This document shows positions 24,810 through 34,300 of a stretch of DNA of 64,000 nt, one piece after another (position 1 is the first letter of the stretch; each line of letters begins with the position of its first letter). The stretch comes from Orientallactaga sibirica (lineage: Eukaryota > Chordata > Mammalia > Rodentia > Dipodidae). The notes under the pieces are model-generated. The model made no database searches, was not told the origin of the DNA, and saw only the letters and a program-made list of their open reading frames with translations. The DNA is taken from assembly GCA_036365145.1 (NCBI GenBank), contig JAEOAD010000031.1:6668001-6732000 (forward strand), given 5' to 3'. The position numbers were made by a program, and so were the translations under genes.

Positions 24810-25020
24810 GTGGTAGAGTATTTGCCAAGCATTCAGCAGGGTCTGGATTCTATATCCCCAGGACCACCACGCTCGGCAATATACCCATTCTTGTGTGCAT
24901 ATGTATATATCTTGTCATGGGGGAGGGTTATATCTACAGGCCAGCCCTGTGGATTTATTTTTGTGGTCCTGGGGATATAGAATCCAGAGCCTGCTGAATG
25001 CTTGGCAAGTACTCTACCAC
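24810..25020. repeat. 58-nt near-perfect inverted repeat
   Basis: Arms 24810-24867 and 24963-25020 are reverse complements with 2 mismatches, separated by 95 nt. The left arm is an ID-like SINE head (GTGGTAGAGTATTTGCCAAG). A transcript of either strand would fold into a long hairpin. Confidence 0.9.
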
Positions 25021-25107
25021 CACAGTCGGCAATATACCCACATTAATGGTCATGGGGGAGGGTTATATCTACAGGTCAGCCCTGTGGATTTATTTTTGTG
25101 GTCCTGG
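24914..25107 (+). repeat. direct duplication overlapping the inverted repeat
   Basis: The 59-nt segment 24914-24972 recurs at 25049-25107 with about one difference. CGGCAATATACCCA also occurs before each copy. Confidence 0.85.
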
Positions 25108-25242
25108 TGGTGCACACCTATAATGTCAGCACTCAGGAGGCCACGGTAGGAGGATGGCTGTGAGTTTGAGGCCAACCTTAGACTATATAGTGAATTCTAG
25201 GTCAGTCTGGGCTAGAGCGAGACCCTACCTTGAAAAAAAAAA
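25100..25242 (+). repeat. B1-family SINE
   Basis: Plus-strand B1 whose 5' end fuses with the duplicated segment (GTGGTCCTGGTGGTGCACACC). Confidence 0.85.
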
Positions 25243-25390
25243 GGTATTATATCATTTGGGTCAAACAGATAGGTATCTGATACACTTTCAGATACACACT
25301 GCAAAGCATCAGCATAAACCATCTACAGTAACAACAGATTTAAGCCACAACACAAAGCTTGACTTTTGAGACTATAAAGAAATCTTTAGG

Positions 25391-25562
25391 AAGTGGAGAG
25401 ATGGCTTAGCAGTTAAAGCACTTGTCTGCGAAGCCTAAGGATCCAGGTTCATTCCCCCAATACCCATGTAAATCAGATGGAGTTTGCAGTGGCTAGAGGC
25501 CCTGGAGCACCCATTTTCGCTCTCTCTCTCTCTCTCTCTCAAATAAATAAATAAATAAATAA
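25391..25562 (+). repeat. DIP-like SINE
   Basis: tRNA-like head, (CT)n and (AAAT)n tail. The stretch between CAGATG and GAGTTTGCAG is shortened. Confidence 0.92.
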
Positions 25563-27009
25563 GTAAAATGTTTAAAAATCTTTGGCCCTTCATGAAAATA
25601 AAAGGTAATGATGACTTCTTATCTCTGGAATACATGTGGGTGCCCAGGATGATTTTAAGGACATTTCAAGAGACAGAGGTAAGTTTTTGTTAGCCCAACT
25701 GTACTATCTGTCTCACAACAGAACTGAGGATTCTCCCAAAAATTAAAAGCCTGGGTTTTTAATTTAGTTCCTGTGGCAAGAACTTATAAACCTTACTTTT
25801 CTGTTTTTTTTTTTTTTTTTTTCTGAATGGTTCCAGGAGGAAAAGCAAGACCCCTCCACAGGAAGGTCTATCAAAGGCTAAGAAGAAAGGACACCTTTCT
25901 TGACACAGCCCCAGGTTAATCACAGCCTCCAGGACCTGCCTGCCCCTAAGACAGGTGTCCCTAAGGTACCTGACTCCTAACCCTCAAAGATGAGGGGTGT
26001 CTTGTCAGCCAGGCACCTGGCTTCCAACTTTATCCCTGGCCCCCAAACTCTTTCCAACCCTTCTCCTCAAAGCAGTGACCTGGCTCTGGCGTGGGAAAGG
26101 CAGTTTGGAGCTTTTCACAAATCCAGTATCCCCTTGAACCAAAACCAATTAGCCTGGCCCAAGGTCCTGTCATTGAGGCCCTGGCCCTCTTTTCAAACCC
26201 CTGCGGCTCAATTGCGGTGAGGGGCTGGCCAGTGAATGCCGGGACCACTTAAAGTGGTGCTTAAGCCGGACCGGACTGGAAGGAAGGAGCCAGAGCTATA
26301 GGAGCTGCGGCTGCCCATTCTCAGAGCCACTGACCAAGGTTTTGTTCCAGCCACAGCCCCCACTCTGGCTCTACTTTTAACGAACCTCCCCTCCTCTCCA
26401 ATTCCCAGCTGTCCGAAGGAGAAATGAAAAGCTGACTCTAGGAAGCTGCAGAAACACACAGAACTTGGCTGCCCTTGGATAGAAAGGACACACAAGCTTT
26501 TGAATCTTGTCCCTCCCCCCGCAAAGGTCTTGTCCTTGAATACTTTAGCAGTCATAGAGCACCCACTGTATACTTATGCTCTACACGGGTGCACCTGCAC
26601 AGCGACCCATCTTCTGGATGAGAAAACTGACTCGGGGGAAGTGACTTGTCTGAAATTAGAGAACTTAACCCGAAGGCAGTTTGAGAGAAGCCCCTGGGGG
26701 CTCATGAGCACTGCTCTCTTAGGAGGAGACAGAGGGACCGCTGGACCAAGACGAGAAAAACCGAGGGGAGCTCACCCTCAGCGGATGGAACACTCGTAGA
26801 AAAAAACAAAAGCCAGGCAAGGACAGGTCCAGATCCCTTATCAAGGTGGGTTCTACACCAGCCATTCCGTCCCTCTTGGATCCAGCTGAACTGACCCTGG
26901 GCAGAATGAGGATGAAGTGCTACAGCCTTCCTTCACAGTGCCCGACTCTGCACCTGTCCCCCACCTTCGCTTCACACCTTCCAGGTGAAGATCTCGTCCT
27001 CGCTGGTGG
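25563..27009. other. unique non-coding stretch
   Basis: Poly-T at 25806-25822. 26540-26660 has MIR-like features. No gene supported. Confidence 0.4.
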
Positions 27010-27031
27010 GTACGGCCAAGGGGCCCAGGCA

Positions 27032-27045
27032 GTCGCCATGGTGAC
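27032..27045. promoter_or_regulatory. RFX X-box-like palindrome
   Basis: GTCGCCATGGTGAC has two half-sites fitting GTNRCC in inverted orientation around AT, the architecture of an RFX X-box. Confidence 0.4.
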
Positions 27046-27408
27046 GCGCATCCCACCCCAGACCAGAGCTGATTGGTCACTTCATCGAGGGCGAGAGGGA
27101 GGGGTGGGCTCAAGCCAGGGTGTGATGGAGGTGGGGGTAGGGACGTGGCCACCCCACGCCACGCGCGCCCGACAGCAGCCAAGGGGAAAGAGGAGGATGA
27201 CGATTAAAATGGCGCCGCGGCCTCCACGGGCCGCTGCTCGGGGTGCGCACACCCGGGTGGGAGAAAGCCTGGCGCTTCTCGGAGCCGCGCTTCCTCCCTG
27301 GGCCCTGGAGGGTGCTTCTGTCCCGTCCCAGGGGCTCCCAACAGGCCAGGCCTCGCTGGCCCCCCGCGCGCCCCGCGGCACGCTCCAGCCACGAAAGCGC
27401 GGTGCAGC

Positions 27409-27600
27409 GGATTAGCCGCGGGCCGGCGGAGCGGGCGCAGGGCGCAGGGGCGCGGGGCGGCGCGTCCCGGGGCCGAGGGCGGGGCGGGCGGGCGGCGGCC
27501 GCGCCTCTAATCCCAGCGCTGCGTGTGGGAGCGGCCGGATCAGGGAATTAGCGCTGTAACTTCGGATTAGTAACGCTCGCTAAATGAGCGCCTAATTCCG
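27409..27600. promoter_or_regulatory. OTX/PITX-type homeobox site cluster and hairpin
   Basis: Three GGATTA/TAATCC words (27409-27414, 27508-27513, 27564-27569) occur in 161 bp at the edge of CpG island B. The last lies in an imperfect inverted repeat: CGGATTAG (27563-27570) and CGCTC (27574-27578) face GAGCG (27586-27590) and CTAATTCCG (27592-27600). The sequence has the look of a conserved developmental element, but conservation could not be tested. Confidence 0.35.
27477..27492 (+). promoter_or_regulatory. G-quadruplex-type tract
   Basis: Four G-runs (GGG, GGGG, GGG, GGG) are separated by single C bases in CpG island B. Confidence 0.5.
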
Positions 27601-27620
27601 ACCCTTCATGCTTTTCAGCG

Positions 27621-30230
27621 TGCCGGCTGGGTCCTAAGGAGGCCTCCTGGCCAGGCTCCCTCCGCGCTCTTGTCCCATTTCCCCCCGGAGGTCAGGCTGC
27701 GGAGAGGGAACTGCCCCAACCAGTCTACATCAGCCTTGGACCGTGCTGCAACCTCCTTTTCCGCGGTGCCTACCAATACCAGCTTTTCATTGGCTCGGGC
27801 AGAGGCCCATCTGGTCCCTACCGCGTCCCGGGTTGGGATTTCGTGGCCCAAGGAAGAAGAAGAAGCCCACGATGCCTCACCCTCCGCGAGGGCTGTCCCG
27901 AATCTCTGACCTCCCAAGGGCCTGCATGCAGGACGACCTTTGGGCCTCCTCAAGCTTGGTATTTCTAGTTGTAAAATGAATGACGACAATGTTTAAGATC
28001 GCAACCAGTTCAGGTTCGCAAGATGTAGTTTCATCTGCGTTCTCAGGATCTACAATGCCCTTTTTGATGGACAGAGTAGTGCCAGCTGAAAGTAAAAGTG
28101 AATCCCAAACTTGGGGAACCGCAGGCCAGAGGAGGCTTGGGGAGGGCATGAGAGTGGAACTCAGGAAGTTTCAGGCCCTACCTGCTCTTCCAGGCTTAGG
28201 AACACAATTTTGAGCCTAAGTCTTAGGTTCCAAGTGGAGAGAAAGAGAGACTTATCCCCAAAACTGGAATTGGGTGAGTTTGCGCCTCTGAAAGCTTCTC
28301 TGACCAGTGTGAGAGAGGATTGGAGAGTGGTTTAGATTAGTATGGGCATCTCACTCTCACCCCCACCTACCACCACCATCCTCTCCCTAAAGCAGAAGGT
28401 TTGCATCAGCAGATTTTCGTAGAAAACGGAAAAAGCACCTCATTCTCCAGGCTCAGACACTTCCTGCAATCGGACTCCCAGTGGGGATTCAGGCCTGCCC
28501 AGACAGCAAGAAAACCTGGTGTTTAAAAGCTGCACTTATTTGAACCATACAGATACAGCTGTGAGGCCACACAGCCATTCTGTTTATGCAGGACTGGTTC
28601 TTGCAAAACAGGAAAGAAGTAAGGGTGATGGGAGGGAAAATGCTAAGCCCCAGGCCCCAGGTCCCACCCGAGCCACAGCCAGGCCAGGAACCTTGGAGGC
28701 AGGGAGCAGTAGGCAAGCCGGGCGGGAAGTGCTGCTCTGATTTCTTTCCCTTGAAATGAGGTCACCACACACGCCCAGGCTCCCAGGTGCGCTGGGGAGG
28801 GAGGACAGGCCCAGGGGATCCCTAAACGTGTGAATGACCCTTTACCAGCCTGGAAAAGGAAACTGGCCTTTCAAAATGGGAGGGGGGGGGTCACACGGGA
28901 TCATAGAAAACCTTGTGCCCAGTGAATGCCTGAGAAGGAAGGGACAGAAATAGTTGCTTCCCTGACTTTTCCCTGCCTGCTCTTTTGTTTTGCTTTTAAT
29001 CGTATTGCCAATAGCTAAAAATTAAAAGGTAATAAAGTGAAAACTCTCCTTTCATCATCTACCTCAGCCATGCAGTTCCCCCTCCTCTTTTGCAACTGTT
29101 TTTTTAATTTTTGCCTATTACATATGTAACCTTTCTTCAAAATGATTTGAAAAGCGAAGACAAGATGTGTAGGAGCAAAGATGGAAAAAGATTTCTATTA
29201 TTACTAGGGGAGTAGATAAGGTAGGTTCTGTGCCCAGGTTGGAAGAAAACCAAACTTACACTGAAGACGAGATTCTTAGAAATGAAGTGGGCCAAAATAG
29301 AAGGTGACCCAGAACTCACTTCTGAGCTGACTCTGAAGGAGTCACTCCCTCTCCCCAGATGTTTCCTCGTCTGTACAAGGAAAAGAGGATGGGAATAGGG
29401 TGTAGGTAATGGCTCCCGTCGTTTAGAGTGTCTGTTCATAGCACTCGCACACTCCGATCCGCAGAAACCACCCCAAGCCTCCAGGAAATGTGAACTGACT
29501 TTGGATCCTTCCTTTTAGCCTGGCAGGGTCTATAGCTGAGTCTACTACCACCATGGGGGAGCCCTAATGGTTTCCTAAGCCGCAGGAGCCCCAAACTTCA
29601 GGACTAGCCAAGGGAGGAGAGCAAGGAGAGTGTCAGAGAGGAGAGTGACTTAAAGGCAAATAAAACCTCAAAAAGGACCCTGGCACTGGGTGGGGCCAGA
29701 TCCTGTTCGCATTGAGTAGTGGCACACCCCACTCTCTGCGCCTAGCTAAGAGGGACCAGGAGTCTGAATGGCCGGTGTGCAGCCTTAGGTTGCCATGGGA
29801 ACGGAATTCAGATTTCCCCCAATTGCTTTTTTATTTGCTAGACATTGTAATACATCTTATGTTGCCACTTCTTGGGGCGGGGAGGAAAGGAGCTCTGGAG
29901 AGCCTGGCTGCCCTGAACCACTTGGGGAAGTTGGGGAGGCGCCAGCGGGAGCAGCTAGGTCCGGGCAGGCAAAGAGGTAGCGCAGGTCCCTCCCGCCCAC
30001 CCGCCGGCGCTTGGTTTGTATGCCGGGCAGGGCCGGTGGGTTGGGGAAAGGAGGCCCCCGCCTCAGCCCCTGGCCATTGAGTACACTCCTCGCCAGTTCT
30101 GCTCCGCTTCACGCTGCACACAGACCCCCCAACTGCACACAAAGGCAGCTGCCAGAGCCGGTGAAAAGTGATCAAATTATCAAGAACTTGACCTCACCAA
30201 GGGGCGAAGCTCCAGCAACCCCCCAGCCGT
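27621..30230. other. unique non-coding stretch between islands B and C
   Basis: Almost free of recent SINEs, unlike the right third of the window, which suggests selection against insertion. Contains the X-box-like site at 29789. No coding exon supported. Confidence 0.4.
29789..29802. promoter_or_regulatory. RFX X-box-like site
   Basis: GTTGCCATGGGAAC has a perfect left half-site (GTTGCC) and a right half-site with one mismatch. It lies 1 kb downstream of mir-9-3 in transcript direction. Confidence 0.35.
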
Positions 30231-30287
30231 ATGCTAATGGCGCTCAGGGGCTGACTTGTCGAATAATTCGATAAAGGCCGCATTGTT
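30231..30287. promoter_or_regulatory. POU/SOX-type motif cluster with an AT palindrome
   Basis: Within 57 bp there are ATGCTAAT (POU octamer-like, 30231-30238), the perfect palindrome TCGAATAATTCGA (30259-30271) and CATTGTT (SOX-type, 30281-30287). POU/SOX pairing is characteristic of neural progenitor enhancers. The cluster lies 0.5 kb downstream of mir-9-3 in transcript direction. Motif-based inference only. Confidence 0.35.
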
Positions 30288-30785
30288 AGCGGCAGGGCAG
30301 CCCCCTGCCCACCCCTTTACTCCCCCCCCACACCCCACCCCCTACAGGCCGCTGTGTCGCTCCCACTTTCACATCGCATTTGCATCCCAAAATCCCCGTC
30401 CGCAGCTCGGAGCGCGGATTGTTCCAGCCTGATTTATGGGGTGAAGGCGAAGGCTGGCGCCTTCCCCGCCAGCGACCCCTCTGCAACCTCACCCCCCTCC
30501 TCTCCCCCAGCTCGCCCCACTTTGGGGTTCCAGCTCAGGCGCTAGGAGATGGGGATGGGGTGCGGGGAAAGAGAAATAGGGGTGGGGGTGTAAGTTCCCC
30601 CAGGGCACAGAAAGTGTCACCGGAAAGCGGAGGTCGGATACCTGGTCCGGGCGCGGCCGCTCCGTCGAGCTAAGGTCCACCGGGCGGGGATTGCTGCTGG
30701 ACTCCTCTGCTCCCAAGGCCAGGGCGGCTGGACGGACGGACGGGCGGGCGGGCGATCGCACGCAGAAGTTGTGAGAGTCATTTCT

Positions 30786-30807
30786 ACTTTCGGTTATCTA
30801 GCTTTAT
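30786..30807 (-). ncRNA. miR-9-3p: mature miR-9-3p (miR-9*) arm
   Basis: This 22-nt arm begins ATAAAGCTAGATAACC on the minus strand and pairs with the 5p arm across a short loop. The miR-9* strand is also functional in known biology (it targets CoREST). It is intact here. Confidence 0.95.
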
Positions 30808-30823
30808 GACGGCTCTGTGGCAC

Positions 30824-30846
30824 TCATACAGCTAGATAACCAAAGA
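30824..30846 (-). ncRNA. miR-9-5p: mature miR-9-5p arm
   Basis: This 23-nt guide strand begins TCTTTGGTTATCTAGC on the minus strand. The seed (positions 2-8, CTTTGGT) is intact and the arm is identical to the conserved vertebrate sequence as I know it. Confidence 0.97.
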
Positions 30847-31252
30847 GAGAAACGGGCCTCCCTTCGCCACCGCCGCTGCCGCGCCGTGGGCCCCACGTGC
30901 CGCTGCCTGCTCGGCGCGGGGGGCCTGAACGGGCGCAGCTCCCGGAGCCCGGGGCGCAAGCCAAGAGCCCGAGCGGTGGGACAGACACACCGACAACCCA
31001 GACTCCCACTCCCGAAGCTAGCCACCCCCCGCCCAGCACCCTTGCTCCTTAGCCCTCCCGGCGTGTTCTCCCCCCGCTCCCATTTCGCTGCATTCACCCG
31101 CCAGCGCCCGCGGCCGCGGCCCGCTCCGACGGCATCCCGGGGCGCACAGGGGCACCGGTGCTATGCGCTCCAGCAGGCTCGGGCGCCCCGGCCGCCCCCA
31201 GCGCACTGGACTGCCAGCCCTCCTCTTGCAGGCTAATCGCCCCGCGGGGAAG

Positions 31253-31280
31253 TGACGTCAGTCCGGGACTAGACCAATCA
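31253..31280 (-). promoter_or_regulatory. CCAAT box plus perfect CRE, proximal pri-mir-9-3 promoter candidate
   Basis: Read on the minus strand, TGATTGGT (CCAAT box, 31274-31280 on plus as CCAATCA) is followed 13 bp later by TGACGTCA (31253-31260). This is the usual upstream-to-downstream order of a CpG-island promoter. A start near 31.2 kb would be about 0.35 kb upstream of the hairpin. Confidence 0.5.
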
Positions 31281-31320
31281 TAAGCTTCCATTCAAATCCC
31301 AGCCCCCTTCCCGCGCTCGG

Positions 31321-34300
31321 CACCACCCAGCCTTACAATGGCCTCGGCATTCACGGCTTCCGCGCCCCCAGGGCAGGGGAGCTCCCCTTTTGCGCTCAAA
31401 AGCGTTAGGGATGCGCCCCGAGTGCACACTATCTAGCCTTTGTCCAAAACCCTTCTGACTTCCCCCAAGGCCTAGGGAGCCCAGAACCACTACAGACTAA
31501 TCAGAGTTAGGGAGTTGGGTTCATGCTTCGTGGGGCTAGGTGTAGGTCTCTCCACCGCAGCCAAGTGCGCTCTTGGGAGGCTGCAAACCAAAGTCATTTC
31601 ATCTTTAATTTCTATCTTTCCCTTCCCCTGCCCAGCACTGTGCCACCCCACACAGTGGAAACTGGGAGTAAGGGAGGGATTGAGTGTCCTCTGTACGGGC
31701 CAGTGTCTCGCACTTAGCGTCTCACTCTTAGCGCAGAGGTTCCTGAAGCATGCTACACCCAGCCCAGACCTTGGCCTCGGTACCCAATCACTGGGTCCCC
31801 TCTCACTGGACATTTTTAGGCGCGTCTAAGGACGAACAATCAGTTGTGCCCACTGCCTTGAAGCTATCCTAGGCTGGAACTGGGCTCCTGGTTCGTAGTC
31901 CACCAAAAAGCACACCTTCACTGTCCTTCTCCAGCTGCCAGCACACGCCTGACCCACTCACTCCCAGTGGCTGCAACAGCGCAAAAGGATTGCCATCTTG
32001 GAACTCCCCCCCGCCCCCAAGTCATTCCAGAACTAAGCATGGCCGCTAACTGGTGGCCTCATGGCAGCCTCTCAGGGGTGAGTGGCCCTTAGGTGCCCCT
32101 TCTCATCCCAGACCCCACTCCCTTGTTCCTCGCTGCTGCAGCGGCAGCCTTTCTGCTTTGGGCCCTCTGATTCACCTCCACCAGACTTGGGTGGCAAAGG
32201 CTTAAATATCAAAAATTGCCCTATATTTGTTCCCAGATGCCCCAGAAAGATCTTCAATGCAACAGTTAAGAAGACATTCGACAATGGAACAGACCACTGA
32301 ATTCTCAATCCCAGCAGTGAATATGGGAGAGTCCCAAAGATTCTTGCTTAGGTGTTACGGGGACCACCATAGGCTTGGGTGATGGTATTCATTTGGATCT
32401 ATTTTAGTGGACCTGGGAACCCTTGGGCAGCTCTAAACCTGGCAAATTCCTGCAGGGTGAGTTCAAAAGATGAGGCTGAAAGTGAGTGGTTTGGAAGGGA
32501 CTTCATGATTTTTTTTTTCTAACTACCTTTCTCTTGTATTCTCCCATAAAAATGACACATCTGGATTTTTTTTCCAAGCACCTCTTTCCCCCACTACATA
32601 TCTCAGCTTTGTTCTATTTTTGTCCTGACCCTAAATCCAAGGTGGGCTGCATCTGCTGCTATTCCTGCCGGTTTGTGGCCAATCCAGCCTAGCATTTACA
32701 TGCCTCCCTCCAAATCCCATTTTGCAAGACACGTCTTTTTCTCCAGAACGCAAACCAGAGTCAGACAGAGCCAAAACAGCAGAGAAACCGAGAGAGGCTG
32801 ACCTACCAACCACAAAGCTAAGGGAGGGATCTCTCCAATTTGGGCCTGAGACAGTTAATTCCAAAGGGTTTCCATAATTGGGAGGCGTCCCTTTCTTCCC
32901 CTCCTCCTACAGCTCGAGGAATCCACACCCTCTTCCCTTTAGCTGTGTGGGCGGCCTCCCGAGCCCAAGACCTTTTGGGCCACCCCGGGCTGGGAAAGGT
33001 GGAAGTGCAGAGGCAGGGACAAATTTGCAAGCACGATTCACCTGAGAGAAAGGGAGAGGTAGAAAAGAGAGGAAGCAAGGGGAGAGAACGATGAAGGAGC
33101 CCCCTCGGAGTGTGATTTAAGCAGGATGCTGCACAAAATGGCTCCTCAGTGAGGCTCACAGTAACAGCACGCTGGAGCCCTGGCCTGTAAGTCTGGGGCT
33201 GGTTGGGGCTCTAGGAGAAAGAGTGAAAGCTCAATTTGGATTCAGTTCAATGTGAGAGGTCCCGGTTACCAAAGCCACATCTCTGCTGCTTTTTTAGGAA
33301 ACCAAGTCCCTTGGTGCGGAGCAGGTGAGGCCAGCCAGGGAGAGGCTCCCATGCCGTGCTAGAGTGGGACCTGCCCTGGAAGCGATTAGGGACCTCTGTG
33401 CTCCCACCTTCTAGTGCTCAGGTACACTCAGGTCATCATGGGCTCACTCTCAGGAAGGAGGCCACAGTGACAGAGGGCCTTGAGGCCACTGGCTGCCATT
33501 TGGAGGCTTTTCTGATGGGCCAGGGCAGCTGTAGTCTCCGTGGCTTGGCGGCCAGCAGTTAGGACCCATGCACACTTTAATAGGAGCCTGGGAAGCCTCT
33601 AGATCAACTTCATGCAGGGACACATGGTGTGGAGCTAACATTGCATCCTGAGAACAGCAGGCTGCTAGGCAGGCCAATTCTAAGCCTGAGAGGGGAGGAC
33701 ACAGTCTATTTGGGCAGTGATTGTCCCCTCATCTGCACTGTGAAATGGTCTGAGTTACATGGACATCTCCCCATGCCAAGAAGACCCTGGCCTTGGCTTG
33801 CAGTCCTAGTGCAGTCCCTTAAGTATCCAGAAGAGCAGCCAAGCCAGAGCGCTGGTGGCTGTCACTGGGCCCTGGCCATGGTGCTGAGGGCTGCCCACCA
33901 GGCTTCTTTTTCTGCCATTCTACTTGTCCAGAACTTCTTCTGTCTCTTAGCTATGATCCCCGCCATCAGCACGAGGGGTGCCCACAGCTCCGAGGAGAAG
34001 CAAACAGCCAGAAAGACAGCTCAGTGCCTAGGCACCTCCACTTAAAGAGAAAGTCTTCATTTTTCATGTTCAAACCTCCATTGAAAGACAGAAAAGTCCT
34101 TGGCTGTAAATTCCCATACCCGGATCCACAGAAATGCCAGTTTCTTTCACCACCCTGTACCCCTTTGACTCGGAAAAATGGTCTTTCCTACACTCTTTCC
34201 CACAGGCAGCACACAAGGCTGCCCCTAAGGCAGGTGACTGGTAGCTTACTGGTACAGGCATATCTGTATGCAAGTGCTCTCGTACCCACTTCAGGAAAAC

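Larger units (their letters stand above)
27010..27620. promoter_or_regulatory. CpG island B
   Basis: GC- and CpG-rich, densest at 27190-27550, with a G4-type tract at 27477-27492 and a reversed CCAAT box near 27072. It may be an intragenic promoter or enhancer of the mir-9-3 host locus. No convincing start or splice donor could be fixed, and the 189-aa plus frame through it looks compositional. Confidence 0.6.
30772..30861 (-). ncRNA. Mir9-3: microRNA precursor mir-9-3
   Basis: Read on the minus strand, this 90-nt segment is the miR-9 hairpin. The 5' arm carries the miR-9-5p seed CTTTGGT followed by TATCTAGCTGTATGA, and the 3' arm carries ATAAAGCTAGATAACCGAAA. The loop reads GTGCCACAGAGCCGTC and the 5' flank GGAGGCCCGTTTCTC. 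Both fit the mir-9-3 paralogue and not mir-9-1 or mir-9-2. Known biology: miR-9 is a vertebrate nervous-system microRNA acting through Argonaute on targets such as REST, TLX/NR2E1 and HES1 in neural progenitors. The precursor lies in a CpG island with a CRE/CCAAT pair about 0.4 kb upstream. I see no change in either mature arm. The minus orientation sets the direction of the host transcript. Confidence 0.98.
30380..31320. promoter_or_regulatory. CpG island C around mir-9-3
   Basis: The stretch is CpG-rich, densest at 30600-31250, and contains the hairpin near its middle. It has a (GGAC)/(GGGC) tandem tract at 30728-30754 and ends at the CRE/CCAAT pair. It may be a proximal promoter for the pri-miRNA or a methylation-regulated region; CpG methylation of MIR9-3 in tumours is known. 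Confidence 0.7.
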
